From positions 33,501 to 97,500 of the forward strand of contig NZ_AP013072.1 in assembly GCF_000478925.1 (NCBI RefSeq): a stretch of 64,000 nt of DNA, read 5' to 3'. The stretch is from Streptococcus anginosus subsp. whileyi MAS624. Lineage in GTDB: Bacteria; Bacillota; Bacilli; Lactobacillales; Streptococcaceae. Positions within the stretch are counted from its first letter, which is position 1. Every line of letters begins with the position of its first letter. Below are positions 1 to 8,925 of this stretch, one piece after another. The notes below the pieces were generated by a model. That model was not told the DNA's origin and did no database searches. It saw only the letters and a list, made by a program, of their open reading frames with translations. A program made the translations under genes and the position numbers.

Positions 1-127
1 GTTTCAACCGTGCTTCTTGCTCTTTAGCTTCATGCTCAATAGACTCTTTAGCATCGGCTAATAGCTGCCGCCCATTTTCATGCGCCTGCTCCAAAACCGA
101 ATCCCTCAAATGAGATTCAAATTCCAT
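1..127 (-). CDS. ntpE: V-type ATPase subunit E, N-terminal fragment (runs off the window)
   Basis: Only the first 42 codons are present; the gene continues past the left edge. The visible peptide starts MEFESHLRDSVLEQ and is charged and helical, rich in Glu, Lys and Ala, as expected for the N-terminal helix of the peripheral-stalk E subunit, which pairs with the F/G-type coiled-coil subunit. It lies directly downstream of the proteolipid gene, the I-K-E order known for enterococcal and streptococcal ntp operons. A ribosome site (GGAGG-type) precedes the ATG. The identification rests mainly on position and helical character, since the diagnostic C-terminal domain is outside the window. Confidence 0.75.
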   Translation of the reverse strand, partial: MEFESHLRDSVLEQAHENGRQLLADAKESIEHEAKEQEARLK

Positions 128-173
128 ATCTGCCTCCTTCTATGACATCTTGTTTCAAGACATTGAATCTGTC

Positions 174-668
<495 letters not shown>

Positions 669-749
669 CTAATAGTAAATATTATTTATTTGGTTATTTT
701 GTCAATGACATAAAACTTCTAGCTGAGTTGCTAAAATAATTTAGCTGTG

Positions 750-2708
750 CTATTTTTTGTAGTGGACATATTTCTCTACTGGCTTCAAAGGTTTAAAAGC
801 TTTTCCGCCACCGTCATAGAATTTCCCAAAAAACTCAACGAAAATCAAACGCGCTCCGTGCACATAGCCTGATAAAAAGGAGAGAAACATATTGATACCG
901 TGAAGGGCGAGAAACAACACAATGCCAATACTGAAGCGAGCAAAAGGTGGAAAGAGACTAACAATTAAGTTAAAAGCTGAGCCAATGCTTGCACCAGCAA
1001 GCCCCAAAGCCATAAGTCGCGTAAAGCTCACCAAGTCTCCCACATAGCTGCTGATATTATATAGATTAAATAGTGCAGGACCCAAGCCTTTCAAACTTTT
1101 AGCGCTGATAATAGAAACCAGTACAATGCCCACAGCATTTACAATAGCCAGCCATTGCCCAATAAAGCCGACCATAGCAAGAGCTGGGAACAGTCGTCCC
1201 GCCGCTAGCAAAGCCAACCCGATGAGAATCAACATCCAGGCAAAACCCGAATTATAAGCTGCCGCATAATCCTTCATGCGAATATTCTTTTTGCCACTGA
1301 GGTAAAGTCCTGTCATGACTGTCACAAAACCAATCACGACCGAAATAATCAAAATAGTGATCACATCTGTGCTAGTATCAATGAGCGCAAAAGGCAATTT
1401 GAAGCCAAAGAAAGAACCATAAATCACTCCCCAGAGTGCAACGCCAATTCCTAAAATTCTAAAAAAGCGTAAATTCTTTGCTAGACTTGGCTTGACATGT
1501 AAAGTCTTCAAAGCCCAAGTCGTTCCGCCAAAAAGCAACAGACCATAGCCAATATCAGCCGCCATCATGCCAAAAAAGATAAAGTAGAAGACCGAAACAA
1601 CGGGCGTTGGATCTTTATCTTCGTATTTCGGCAGCGAATACATCTCTGTCACCAGCTCAAAGGGCTCAATCAGAGCATTATTTTTAAGTTTTGTCGGGAC
1701 TCGCTGTCGATCAGCCACCGTCATTTCATGGATTTGAAGCAAGACAGCCCCACCAAATTGTTGCGCAAGACCCATTTTCAAATCTTCTATCTGCTCTTGC
1801 TCAATCCAGCCCTCTAAAGCAACCAAATTCTGCGTACTGGCAAGATCTCCCTTGATTTCTTGGCGAGAGGTGAGATTCAAAATATAGTCCAATTGAAGCT
1901 TGAGCTGTTGCAGTTCCTTACTGGAAGCTGCAAGCTGCGTTTGCGTTGAGCTGATAACCGTTTCTTGCTCCTTTATCGTTTTTTTTAACGATGTCAAACG
2001 CTCTTTTGGTAATTCTTCAAAAGCATATTCAAAAGGTTTGAAACCAAGCTCTGTCAAGAATGCTTGCATTTCCTTAGCTGTTTCTGCTTTACATAGCACA
2101 AGAATTCCACTTTCTGTGGTACTGGTAAAAATCTCTTGGACTTCTAGATTAGGATAGTCCCGTAATCGAGCATTGAGCTGATTGTTCTCATTGCTTGGAA
2201 TGCTTCCCACAAACGCACGAAGATGTTTAAATTGCTTAAGTGCTACTGGAGTAACGTCTAAACTTGCCCATTTTTCCAACTCCGCCACTTCCGACTGAGC
2301 CGTTTCTTTGACTTCTTGTGCTCTTGCCAACACTTGAAATTGTTGCTGAATATTGGCAAGAAGCGCTTCTTCATCACGCGCCTGCCCCGCTTGCTCTAAA
2401 TCCACAAACGTTATTTCCAAAGGCGCTTCCTTTAACGACTCCAGTAATTTTTTCTTGGGCACAAACGCCTGCAAACGTTCAATCATATTGGCAAGTTTTT
2501 CCTGTCGCCGAGTCAAAGTTTGAAGATGTTCCGAGAAAGACTTATCAGGATTCCACACCAACTCTTGCTCAAAAGCTCCCTGCCAAGTCTCTTTTGCTTG
2601 CAAATCCTGAATTTCAACCGATTGGAGATTTTGCAAATAGGAGAGGACATCATCCAACAAATCTTTTGGCAATAGCAACGACAACTCTTGCATGTGACTA
2701 ATGGCCAT
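750..2708 (-). CDS. ntpI: V-type ATPase subunit I (a-type stator)
   Basis: 652 residues in two parts: a long soluble N-terminal half with coiled-coil stretches (about residues 1-350) and a C-terminal membrane half with seven or eight hydrophobic helices. The half-channel arginine expected for ion translocation is visible in VSFTRLMALGLAG (about Arg564). Subunit I anchors the peripheral stalks and forms the ion path against the K ring. Its start overlaps the end of the upstream ntpF-like gene by 11 bases (ATG...TAG), so the two are translationally coupled. A second Met at codon 6 is possible, but the first fits the coupling. Confidence 0.93.
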   Translation of the reverse strand: MAISHMQELSLLLPKDLLDDVLSYLQNLQSVEIQDLQAKETWQGAFEQELVWNPDKSFSEHLQTLTRRQEKLANMIERLQAFVPKKKLLESLKEAPLEITFVDLEQAGQARDEEALLANIQQQFQVLARAQEVKETAQSEVAELEKWASLDVTPVALKQFKHLRAFVGSIPSNENNQLNARLRDYPNLEVQEIFTSTTESGILVLCKAETAKEMQAFLTELGFKPFEYAFEELPKERLTSLKKTIKEQETVISSTQTQLAASSKELQQLKLQLDYILNLTSRQEIKGDLASTQNLVALEGWIEQEQIEDLKMGLAQQFGGAVLLQIHEMTVADRQRVPTKLKNNALIEPFELVTEMYSLPKYEDKDPTPVVSVFYFIFFGMMAADIGYGLLLFGGTTWALKTLHVKPSLAKNLRFFRILGIGVALWGVIYGSFFGFKLPFALIDTSTDVITILIISVVIGFVTVMTGLYLSGKKNIRMKDYAAAYNSGFAWMLILIGLALLAAGRLFPALAMVGFIGQWLAIVNAVGIVLVSIISAKSLKGLGPALFNLYNISSYVGDLVSFTRLMALGLAGASIGSAFNLIVSLFPPFARFSIGIVLFLALHGINMFLSFLSGYVHGARLIFVEFFGKFYDGGGKAFKPLKPVEKYVHYKK

Positions 2709-3021
2709 ATTTTTCTACCACCCTGTCCACAATCATTTGCAGCAGTACCTCTTTTTTATTTGACAAAGCCGCTTGGGCTTTTTCTTCGTTCTCTTGTCTC
2801 GTTTTTTCCAAGTCTTGTGTCAAGCTAACAATCTCTTTTTCAGATTGTTCCTTTAACTCAATAAGCAACTGTTGTTTTTCTTCATCATAGACTCGCCCTA
2901 GTTGCTTCAAATCGCTGGCAGCTTGGTTTTGCAACTCCCGAATCTGATGTTGATAACCAGCTAGCACTTCATCTGCTGCTCGTTCAATTTCTTGCATTTG
3001 CTCAAGAGTAGCGTTCATCAT
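2698..3021 (-). CDS. ntpF: V-type ATPase stalk subunit (G/H-like, NtpF)
   Basis: A 107-residue, almost wholly helical, Glu/Gln/Lys-rich protein with no hydrophobic segment. This is typical of the F (G/H-like) subunit that forms the peripheral-stalk coiled coil with subunit E. The start is set at ATGATGAAC because a strong AAGGAGG site lies at about 3029-3036, 8 bases upstream; a longer frame to 3048 would place the ribosome site inside the gene. It is the first gene of the ntp operon, with an extended -10 box upstream, and overlaps ntpI. The assignment relies on position and composition, because this family has little sequence signature. Confidence 0.8.
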   Translation of the reverse strand: MMNATLEQMQEIERAADEVLAGYQHQIRELQNQAASDLKQLGRVYDEEKQQLLIELKEQSEKEIVSLTQDLEKTRQENEEKAQAALSNKKEVLLQMIVDRVVEKYGH

Positions 3022-3072
3022 ATCTTGCACCTCCTTTGTATCATACAATGGCTGTAACGTTTACTTGTGTAA

Positions 3073-3081
3073 ATTATAACA
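3073..3081 (-). promoter_or_regulatory. Extended -10 promoter of the V-ATPase operon
   Basis: On the minus strand TGTTATAAT (TG-N-TATAAT) lies about 50 bases before the ntpF start, with no good -35. Transcription would begin near 3066. A weak cre-like stretch (GTAAACGTTAC) covers about 3053-3063, just downstream of that point. The promoter is well formed, but the cre match has several mismatches. Confidence 0.55.
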
Positions 3082-3276
3082 CATTTTCAAATCATTCGTC
3101 ACAGAGTTTTATTCCTTTTCTTTGCAAACAAGAATTATTTTACACGAAACACTACCATTTGTTAGACTAGTCTTATTTCCTTTTACTTTTCATCTGCTTG
3201 TATCATTTCTGAAAGCTTCGTTAATTCTCCATCACAACCACTTACTCAAAATACGGCATCATAGCAAAAAAATAAC

Positions 3277-3314
3277 CTAAAATATTTGACTATCTGAATA
3301 GTCAAATATTTTAG
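3277..3314. repeat. Perfect 16-bp inverted repeat
   Basis: CTAAAATATTTGACTA and its exact complement TAGTCAAATATTTTAG flank the loop TCTGAA. The stem is very AT-rich, unlike a classical terminator, and no T-run follows on the minus strand. It lies 160 bases beyond the stop of the RpiR gene and more than 200 bases before ntpF. It could be a weak terminator, an operator or a small repeat element. Confidence 0.6.
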
Positions 3315-3473
3315 CCCTCTTCTCTTGCTTATTTTAGTTAAAATAAAGAATCTAATATTTACCCCTAGATTCTCTAATGTCAAAAACAATTATTCCTTCA
3401 GTAATTTTTATATCTTAATGCATCCATCAATAACAATCTTTTACAATGATGGCACAAATAGCCTAATTATCGT

Positions 3474-4298
3474 CTAATATTTCAAAGACTTGGTTAATAA
3501 TTGTGTATCTTCTAATAACCTTCCTAACTGCTCACTATCCTTTTGAATCATAGCAAGATACAGCAGGTCTGTTAAAAATAAAGTATTGTTTCTAGAGTCA
3601 ATAGCTCCCACTCTCAACTCTTGTTCATGTTTAGGGACACGAAATACAAGATCCCCTAACTGCGTCAGCGGATTTATCCCAACACCTGTAATGGCAATCG
3701 TGAATACTCTTTGTTTTTTTGCAAATTGTAGTGGAGCAACAACCTCCTTTGTCAATCCACTATAGCTTATTCCAATTGCTAAATCTTTACTACTTGCTGA
3801 AGCAATACTGGCCATTTGAACATGACTATCCTGGACATACACACAGTTTTTTCCAATCCTATTTAACTTATAATAAAAATCACTACATACTGTTCCGGAT
3901 GCACCTACCCCAAACAGATAAATTTTACTTGCTTGATTTAGTAAAGTACTCGCTTGTTCCAGCTCTTCGATTTTTAGAAGCTCCACTGTCTGCTTGATTG
4001 ATTCTGTGTAAGAACTTGCTAATTTTAGCACTAAATCACTCAAACTATCATTGGACAGAATACTACCATTATACAAATTATCATACTTGGTTTTTGATAA
4101 TTCTAATTTAAACTTAGCAAAATTTGAATAGCCGAATTTTTTCGCCAATCTACTCACTGTAGCAGTCGACACTTCTGCTTGTTCTGCTAAATTCCGAATA
4201 GTTAATTCTTCAATGTGCAAAAGGTTCTTTTCTATATAGTTTAACAACTTTTGTTCTGCTTTTGTTAAACCGCTTATTTGATTATGTATGATTGCCAT
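3474..4298 (-). CDS. murR: RpiR-family regulator, probable MurNAc-6-phosphate sensor
   Basis: 274 residues: an N-terminal RpiR-type helix-turn-helix (residues 1-77, with AEVSTATVSRLAKKFGY as recognition helix region) and a C-terminal SIS sugar-phosphate-binding domain (about 105-240). It is divergent from murQ-murP-mupG with 118 bases between, the usual arrangement of a regulator and its target operon. In characterised MurR proteins the ligand is N-acetylmuramic acid 6-phosphate; here that is inferred from context. Start supported by AAGGAAGTG ahead of the ATG. A different sugar phosphate is possible. Confidence 0.8.
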   Translation of the reverse strand: MAIIHNQISGLTKAEQKLLNYIEKNLLHIEELTIRNLAEQAEVSTATVSRLAKKFGYSNFAKFKLELSKTKYDNLYNGSILSNDSLSDLVLKLASSYTESIKQTVELLKIEELEQASTLLNQASKIYLFGVGASGTVCSDFYYKLNRIGKNCVYVQDSHVQMASIASASSKDLAIGISYSGLTKEVVAPLQFAKKQRVFTIAITGVGINPLTQLGDLVFRVPKHEQELRVGAIDSRNNTLFLTDLLYLAMIQKDSEQLGRLLEDTQLLTKSLKY

Positions 4299-4345
4299 AT
4301 AATTTCACTTCCTTTGTTACTATTTTACATTTTTTTGGATAAATA

Positions 4346-4396
4346 TTGAAATTTTATAACTTTTGTTTTATAATATGATTGAAGTAATCGTTTACA
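4346..4396 (+). promoter_or_regulatory. murQ promoter with downstream cre site
   Basis: TTGAAA at 4346-4351 and TATAAT at 4369-4374 are spaced by exactly 17 bases, a near-consensus promoter. Immediately downstream, AAGTAATCGTTTACA (4382-4396) matches the cre consensus WTGNAANCGNWNNCW at 14 of 15 positions, placed to block transcription at about +2 to +16. This predicts CcpA repression of MurNAc use. Confidence 0.75.
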
Positions 4397-4416
4397 AAAA
4401 TGAAAGGAGCTTATAA

Positions 4417-5343
4417 ATGGATATTGACCAGCTCAATACTGAACAAGCAAACCCTGATTCGTTCGAGATTGAAAAAATGACTACCAAACAGATTACATCT
4501 TATATCAATCGAGAGGATCAAAAAGTACCTTTAGCAGTAGCACAAGCCCTACCGGCAATTAATAACTTAATTGATGCTACTATTTCTCAATTGCAGCAAG
4601 GAGGTAGAATCATTTATGTAGGAGCTGGGACATCTGGACGTTTAGGAATTTTAGATGCTTCAGAATGTCCGCCTACTTATGGAGTAGAAGCTGACTTAGT
4701 TCAAGGGATTATAGCAGGAGGAAACAGAGCTATTCACCTTGCTCAAGAAGGAGCAGAAGATGATAGGCAAGCGGCTAAAATAGACTTAAGTAAGCTCAAA
4801 TTATCAGATAAAGATATGGTTATCGGATTAACAGCTTCAGGTCGGACGCCTTATGTAACAGCAGCACTCAAGTATGCCCATGAGCAAAATGCCCAAACAG
4901 GTTCCATCTCCTGTGTAAAAAATGCCGAAATTTCTACTATTTCAAATTATCCCATAGAGGTTTTAGTCGGTCCGGAAATAATCACTGGATCAAGTAGAAT
5001 GAAAGCAGGAACTGCACAAAAATTAATTTTAAATATGATTTCTACTACTAGCATGATCCGTCTTGGTAAAATATATAAAGGTTATATGGTTGATGTGAAA
5101 CCAACAAATGAAAAACTTGTGGAAAGAGCCCAGAGAATTATTCAGAAAACAACCGGTGCCAACTCACAGGAAGCAAGAGATATATTTGAAAAAGCGAAAG
5201 GAAACGTAAAACTTGCGATTTTGATGCAACTAGGTCATTTAACTACAGAGCAAGCGGAAAATATGTTACTTGAAAATCACCAAAACATTGCGCTGTCTAT
5301 TGAGACTTTATTACAAGAAAAGGAGAATACCCATGAATGTTGA
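4417..5343 (+). CDS. murQ: N-acetylmuramic acid 6-phosphate etherase
   Basis: 308 residues, the usual length for MurQ, which splits MurNAc-6-phosphate into GlcNAc-6-phosphate and D-lactate in the cytoplasm. The SIS-type motif GAGTSGRLGILDASECPPT is intact. The two catalytic glutamates known from the E. coli enzyme fall at the same numbers here, Glu83 (SECPP) and Glu114 (EGAEDD). Start follows AAAGGAGC by 6 bases. It is the first gene of a three-gene operon and overlaps the PTS gene by 11 bases. The identification is secure. Confidence 0.97.
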   Translation: MDIDQLNTEQANPDSFEIEKMTTKQITSYINREDQKVPLAVAQALPAINNLIDATISQLQQGGRIIYVGAGTSGRLGILDASECPPTYGVEADLVQGIIAGGNRAIHLAQEGAEDDRQAAKIDLSKLKLSDKDMVIGLTASGRTPYVTAALKYAHEQNAQTGSISCVKNAEISTISNYPIEVLVGPEIITGSSRMKAGTAQKLILNMISTTSMIRLGKIYKGYMVDVKPTNEKLVERAQRIIQKTTGANSQEARDIFEKAKGNVKLAILMQLGHLTTEQAENMLLENHQNIALSIETLLQEKENTHEC

Positions 5344-6742
5344 ACAAGTGGCAACTGAACTTTTAAACAATGTTGGCGGATCCAATAATATAAAAAGTAA
5401 TGCCAATTGCATGACTCGGTTAAGACTAGGACTTAAAAACCCTGAATTGGCTAACATTGAAAAATTAAAGAAAATTGATGGCGTTTTAGGAGTTGTAGAA
5501 GCGGATACTTTGCAGATTATTTTTGGGCCTGGCATTGTTACTAAAGTAGCTCAAGCATTTGCGGAACTCTCTCATCTTCCTCTCGGAAGCATAGACGAAA
5601 CTATCGATGTTGAAAATCTCACCAAAATAAATAAAAGTGCTAATAAGCAGAAGCATGACAAACCACTACAACGCTTTTTGCAAAAAATAGCCAATATTTT
5701 CATCCCTTTATTACCAGGAATCATCGCTGCAGGAATGATTAATGGCATCACCAACATCATCAATGTTTCAACGGGAAATGCCTTTGCCATGGCATGGTGG
5801 TATCAATGTATTCGGACAATGAGTTGGGGATTATTTACGTTTCTACCAATCTTTGTTGGCATGAATGCTGCAAAAGAATTTAAAGGTAGCCCAATTTTAG
5901 GTGCAATTGCTGGCGCTATGTATGTAAGTGTTCCCTCTATGCCATTACTAACAAAAGGGATTTTACTTCCTCTTGTAAACAAAGCTTATTCAACCGGAAT
6001 CGGTGGGTTATTAGCGGCTTTATTTGGCGGTATTTTATTTGCTTATTTAGAACGCACCATCAGAAAATTTATGCCAGATTTTCTTGATACATTTCTCACA
6101 CCACTGCTGACAGTCATTATTGGTGGGTTTTTAGCTTTGCTGATCATTCAACCACTTGGTGAGTTGATTACGGGAAGTATTTTTACTACTTTAAACTTCT
6201 TCTATGAAAAATTAGGTGTCCTTGGAGGTTATCTCTTATCAGCAGGATTTTTACCTCTTGTTTCAGTAGGACTACACCAAGCACTCACCCCTATCCATGT
6301 TCTCCTTAACAATCCATCTGGACCAACATCAGGGATTAACTATCTACTTCCAATTTTAATGACAGCTGGGGGCGGACAAGTGGGGGCAGGTCTTGCTCTT
6401 TATCTGAAAACGAAAAACAAAAAATTAAAACAAATCACGCGCGACTCTTTACCAGTTGGAATACTAGGAATTGGTGAACCACTAATGTACGCTGTCACTC
6501 TACCTCTTGGGAAGCCATTTATCACAGCATGTCTTGGTTCTGGCTTTGGTGGTATCTTAGCTGTATTATTCCACTTAGGTACTGTCACTCAAGGGGTATC
6601 AGGCTTATTTGGTTTGTTAATAATGGTGCCTGGTACACAAATCCAATTTGTTATTGCAATGCTTGGTGCCTACTTAGCTGGCTTTGTAATCACCTGGTTC
6701 TTTGGTGTGGACGAGGAGCGAATCAATGCAATATACAACTGA
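5333..6742 (+). CDS. murP: PTS EIIBC transporter, MurNAc type
   Basis: 469 residues: an EIIB domain (1-80) with the phosphorylated Cys26 in ANCMTRLRL, then a linker and a glucose/sucrose-type EIIC domain (about 115-465) with many hydrophobic helices and the GIGEP motif. No EIIA domain is present here or in neighbouring genes, so phosphate must come from another EIIA. Sandwiched between murQ and a MupG-like gene, it most likely imports N-acetylmuramic acid or a MurNAc-GlcNAc disaccharide with 6-phosphorylation. Start at ATGAATGTT after AAAAGGAG, overlapping the murQ end. Confidence 0.85.
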   Translation: MNVEQVATELLNNVGGSNNIKSNANCMTRLRLGLKNPELANIEKLKKIDGVLGVVEADTLQIIFGPGIVTKVAQAFAELSHLPLGSIDETIDVENLTKINKSANKQKHDKPLQRFLQKIANIFIPLLPGIIAAGMINGITNIINVSTGNAFAMAWWYQCIRTMSWGLFTFLPIFVGMNAAKEFKGSPILGAIAGAMYVSVPSMPLLTKGILLPLVNKAYSTGIGGLLAALFGGILFAYLERTIRKFMPDFLDTFLTPLLTVIIGGFLALLIIQPLGELITGSIFTTLNFFYEKLGVLGGYLLSAGFLPLVSVGLHQALTPIHVLLNNPSGPTSGINYLLPILMTAGGGQVGAGLALYLKTKNKKLKQITRDSLPVGILGIGEPLMYAVTLPLGKPFITACLGSGFGGILAVLFHLGTVTQGVSGLFGLLIMVPGTQIQFVIAMLGAYLAGFVITWFFGVDEERINAIYN

Positions 6743-7781
6743 CCAGATGTTTAACACTTCTTTAGGCTTTTCCCTTTATACATCCAACAATTTAGAAGAC
6801 AGCAAACAGTGGATAAGAGATTATAAAAAGGCAGGTTTCTCATTTGCTTTCACATCATTAAATCTTCTTGAAGAGGCAGACCAATCGAATAAAATACGTC
6901 CACTGCTTCAAGAATGTCAGAAACATTCTATTCATACCTTTGTAGATATTAATCGTCAAGTTTTAGATAGCTTCGGAATTGATGGATTAAAGAAACTCGG
7001 AATTGTTGCCCTGCGGATTGATGATGGCATTATTGATTCTGAGATCGTAATATTATCAAATCATTTTAAAATTGTTTTGAATGCATCCACTCTTACATCT
7101 CAAAAAATCAGTCGTCTAAAAATACAGGGACTAAAAACAAGCCAGTTAATTGCCTGCCATAATTATTACCCCAAACCATATACAGGATTGAGCCTTCACA
7201 AAGTGAAACAATTCAATCAGCAATTACACCAGTATAATATCCCTGTTGTTGCGTTTATTCCAGGAGAAATAAAAAGATTACCGATTTTTGAAGGTTTGCC
7301 AACTATTGAAGAACAGCGCCATATAAAACCTCTGCAAGCTGCTCTTGAATGCTTAGTAGCTGCTGAATGCGACTACATTTGTATAGGGGACAATGCACTC
7401 TCGGCCTCCTCACTAAGTAAATTTTCTTTCCTAGCAAAAGAGGTTATTCCATTAGAAGCCGCTGTCCCTTCTCCCTTGTATCATATGATTTTTGAAAATC
7501 GACTAGATAGTAGCGATTATGTTATTCGAGCGGCTTATTCGCGGCAACAACTAAAGCAATTTAAGCTATCAGGAACAATTCGGCAACGATATCTCGGCGA
7601 TATTGTCATTGCCAATGAAAAATTTTTACGCTATGAAAAAGAATTAGAAATTTGTCTTTGCAACCTTCCATTAGACGAACGACAGACTATAATTGGAAAA
7701 GTCCGAAATGAAGATTTAGCTTTATTACATTATATTCAACCCCCATTTAAATTTTCTTTTGTGAAATTGAATGTCAAATAG
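6726..7781 (+). CDS. mupG: MupG-family 6-phospho-N-acetylmuramidase (DUF871)
   Basis: 351 residues resembling the DUF871/MupG family: a TIM-barrel-like N-terminal part (LGFSLYTSNN, then strands such as LRIDDGII and IACHNYYPKPYTG) and a smaller C-terminal beta domain. In staphylococci MupG hydrolyses MurNAc-6P-GlcNAc taken up by MurP, giving MurNAc-6P for MurQ; the same role is inferred from the operon. Start chosen at ATGCAATAT after GAGGAGCG, overlapping the PTS gene by 17 bases; a second Met seven codons later is possible. Substrate is not proven. Confidence 0.82.
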   Translation: MQYTTDQMFNTSLGFSLYTSNNLEDSKQWIRDYKKAGFSFAFTSLNLLEEADQSNKIRPLLQECQKHSIHTFVDINRQVLDSFGIDGLKKLGIVALRIDDGIIDSEIVILSNHFKIVLNASTLTSQKISRLKIQGLKTSQLIACHNYYPKPYTGLSLHKVKQFNQQLHQYNIPVVAFIPGEIKRLPIFEGLPTIEEQRHIKPLQAALECLVAAECDYICIGDNALSASSLSKFSFLAKEVIPLEAAVPSPLYHMIFENRLDSSDYVIRAAYSRQQLKQFKLSGTIRQRYLGDIVIANEKFLRYEKELEICLCNLPLDERQTIIGKVRNEDLALLHYIQPPFKFSFVKLNVK

Positions 7782-7788
7782 TTTTTTA

Positions 7789-7828
7789 TTAGTCGTTGGA
7801 GACAAGATCTATCAACTACTAATTTTTT
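7789..7828 (+). terminator. Rho-independent terminator after mupG
   Basis: TTAGTCGTTG and CAACTACTAA pair with one mismatch around a 12-base loop, followed by six T residues. It lies 8 bases past the mupG stop. Confidence 0.7.
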
Positions 7829-7969
7829 AAATCAACCTCCTCATTTATGCGCTTACATTTATTATATCATTAATTTGGTTTACACATCACTTCGATAAAA
7901 TCTTTCAATAAATTTACAATTCCAATCCAGCCTTATCTTAAAAAAGCATGTTATAATATAACTACATAA

Positions 7970-7984
7970 ATAACAAATTGTTAT
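7970..7984. promoter_or_regulatory. Palindrome before the sialic acid regulator gene
   Basis: ATAACAA-A-TTGTTAT is a perfect palindrome 28 bases before the RpiR gene start and just downstream of a TATAAT (7952-7957). Its place at the probable transcription start suggests an operator, perhaps for autoregulation; no factor can be named. Confidence 0.4.
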
Positions 7985-8012
7985 ATAGTAATGCAATGGA
8001 GATAGTGTTTGT

Positions 8013-8858
8013 ATGAAAAATACGCAACGTATCATGGCGAGGATTGAAAGCCATTTTGATAGTATGACCGAGTTAGAAAAGCGGATTGCAAACTACTTTT
8101 TAAACCCTTCTAGTATCTACGACGATCTTTCCTCACAAAAAGTTGCGAAAACTCTCTACATCTCCCAAGCAGCATTGACTCGCTTTGCAAAAAAATGCGG
8201 ATTTAAAGGCTATAGAGAGTTTAATTTTCAATATATTCACCAATTGCAAGGTAGTATTGAGCAAACAGAACATTTACAAAACGACCTATCTCGTAGAGTT
8301 CTACGAAACTATGCTCAAATCCGTCAACAAACTGAGGAATTGGTTGATGAAGACAAATTGCTACGCGTTGCCAATCTTATTGAAGCAGCTGACCGCGTCT
8401 ATTTCTTTGGAACGGGAAGCTCTGGTCTTGTCGCACGCGATATGAAATTGCGCTTCATGCGGATTGGTGTTATCTGCGAAGCTTTGACAGATCAAGACGG
8501 CTTTGCTTGGACAACCAGTATCCTAGATGAAAATTGCTTGGTTATTGGATTTTCTTTGTCCGGAGGAACGCAATCTATCATCAACAGCCTCATCGACGCT
8601 CAAGCAATGGGCGCTAAAACGGTGTTAGTAACAGGGCACCCCAACAAAGTCAAAGAAACCTTCACTGAAATCATCACTGTTGCCATTCAAAGCAAACCAG
8701 AGTATATTTTACGCATTTCAGCACAATTTCCTATGCTACTTATGATCGACCTCCTTTATGCCTTTTTCCTAGAAATTGACCGAGAAAGAAAAGAAAAAAT
8801 CTTCAACAGCTTTTGGGAAAATCAAAAATTAAACGGCTATTACAGACGACACAAATAA
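8013..8858 (+). CDS. nanR: RpiR-family regulator of sialic acid genes (NanR-like)
   Basis: 281 residues with an N-terminal RpiR helix-turn-helix (residues 1-80; SQAALTRFAKKCGFKGY) and a C-terminal SIS domain (FFGTGSSGLVARD, about residues 125-140). It converges on nanK-nanA, the arrangement of the pneumococcal NanR gene next to its ROK kinase and lyase. In that species NanR activates the nan operon in response to a sialic acid intermediate. Function here is inferred from family and position. Start supported by GGAG 11 bases upstream. Confidence 0.8.
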   Translation: MKNTQRIMARIESHFDSMTELEKRIANYFLNPSSIYDDLSSQKVAKTLYISQAALTRFAKKCGFKGYREFNFQYIHQLQGSIEQTEHLQNDLSRRVLRNYAQIRQQTEELVDEDKLLRVANLIEAADRVYFFGTGSSGLVARDMKLRFMRIGVICEALTDQDGFAWTTSILDENCLVIGFSLSGGTQSIINSLIDAQAMGAKTVLVTGHPNKVKETFTEIITVAIQSKPEYILRISAQFPMLLMIDLLYAFFLEIDRERKEKIFNSFWENQKLNGYYRRHK

Positions 8859-8869
8859 GGCACCAAATA

Positions 8870-8906
8870 AAAATGAGCATCTCCTCACTAAGGATTTGCT
8901 CGTTTT
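8870..8906. terminator. Possible two-way terminator between nanR and nanK
   Basis: AAAATGAGCA and TGCTCGTTTT can pair (one G-T) with a loop of 17 bases; T-rich tails exist on both strands. It lies between two convergent genes whose stops are 67 bases apart. The stem is short and the loop large. Confidence 0.45.
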
Positions 8907-8925
8907 CATTATAGAAGGCTTTTCG

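Larger units (their letters stand above)
3049..3473. other. Intergenic region between the ntp operon and the RpiR gene, with inverted repeats
   Basis: 425 bases, AT-rich, without a plausible gene. Besides the ntp promoter it holds two inverted repeats: a perfect 16-base-pair repeat with a 6-base loop (3277-3314) and a smaller one, AGAATCTA...TAGATTCT (3347-3373). Part of it is the 3' flank of the RpiR gene, so one or both may act as its terminator, though neither has a clear T-run. I see nothing else here. Confidence 0.6.
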
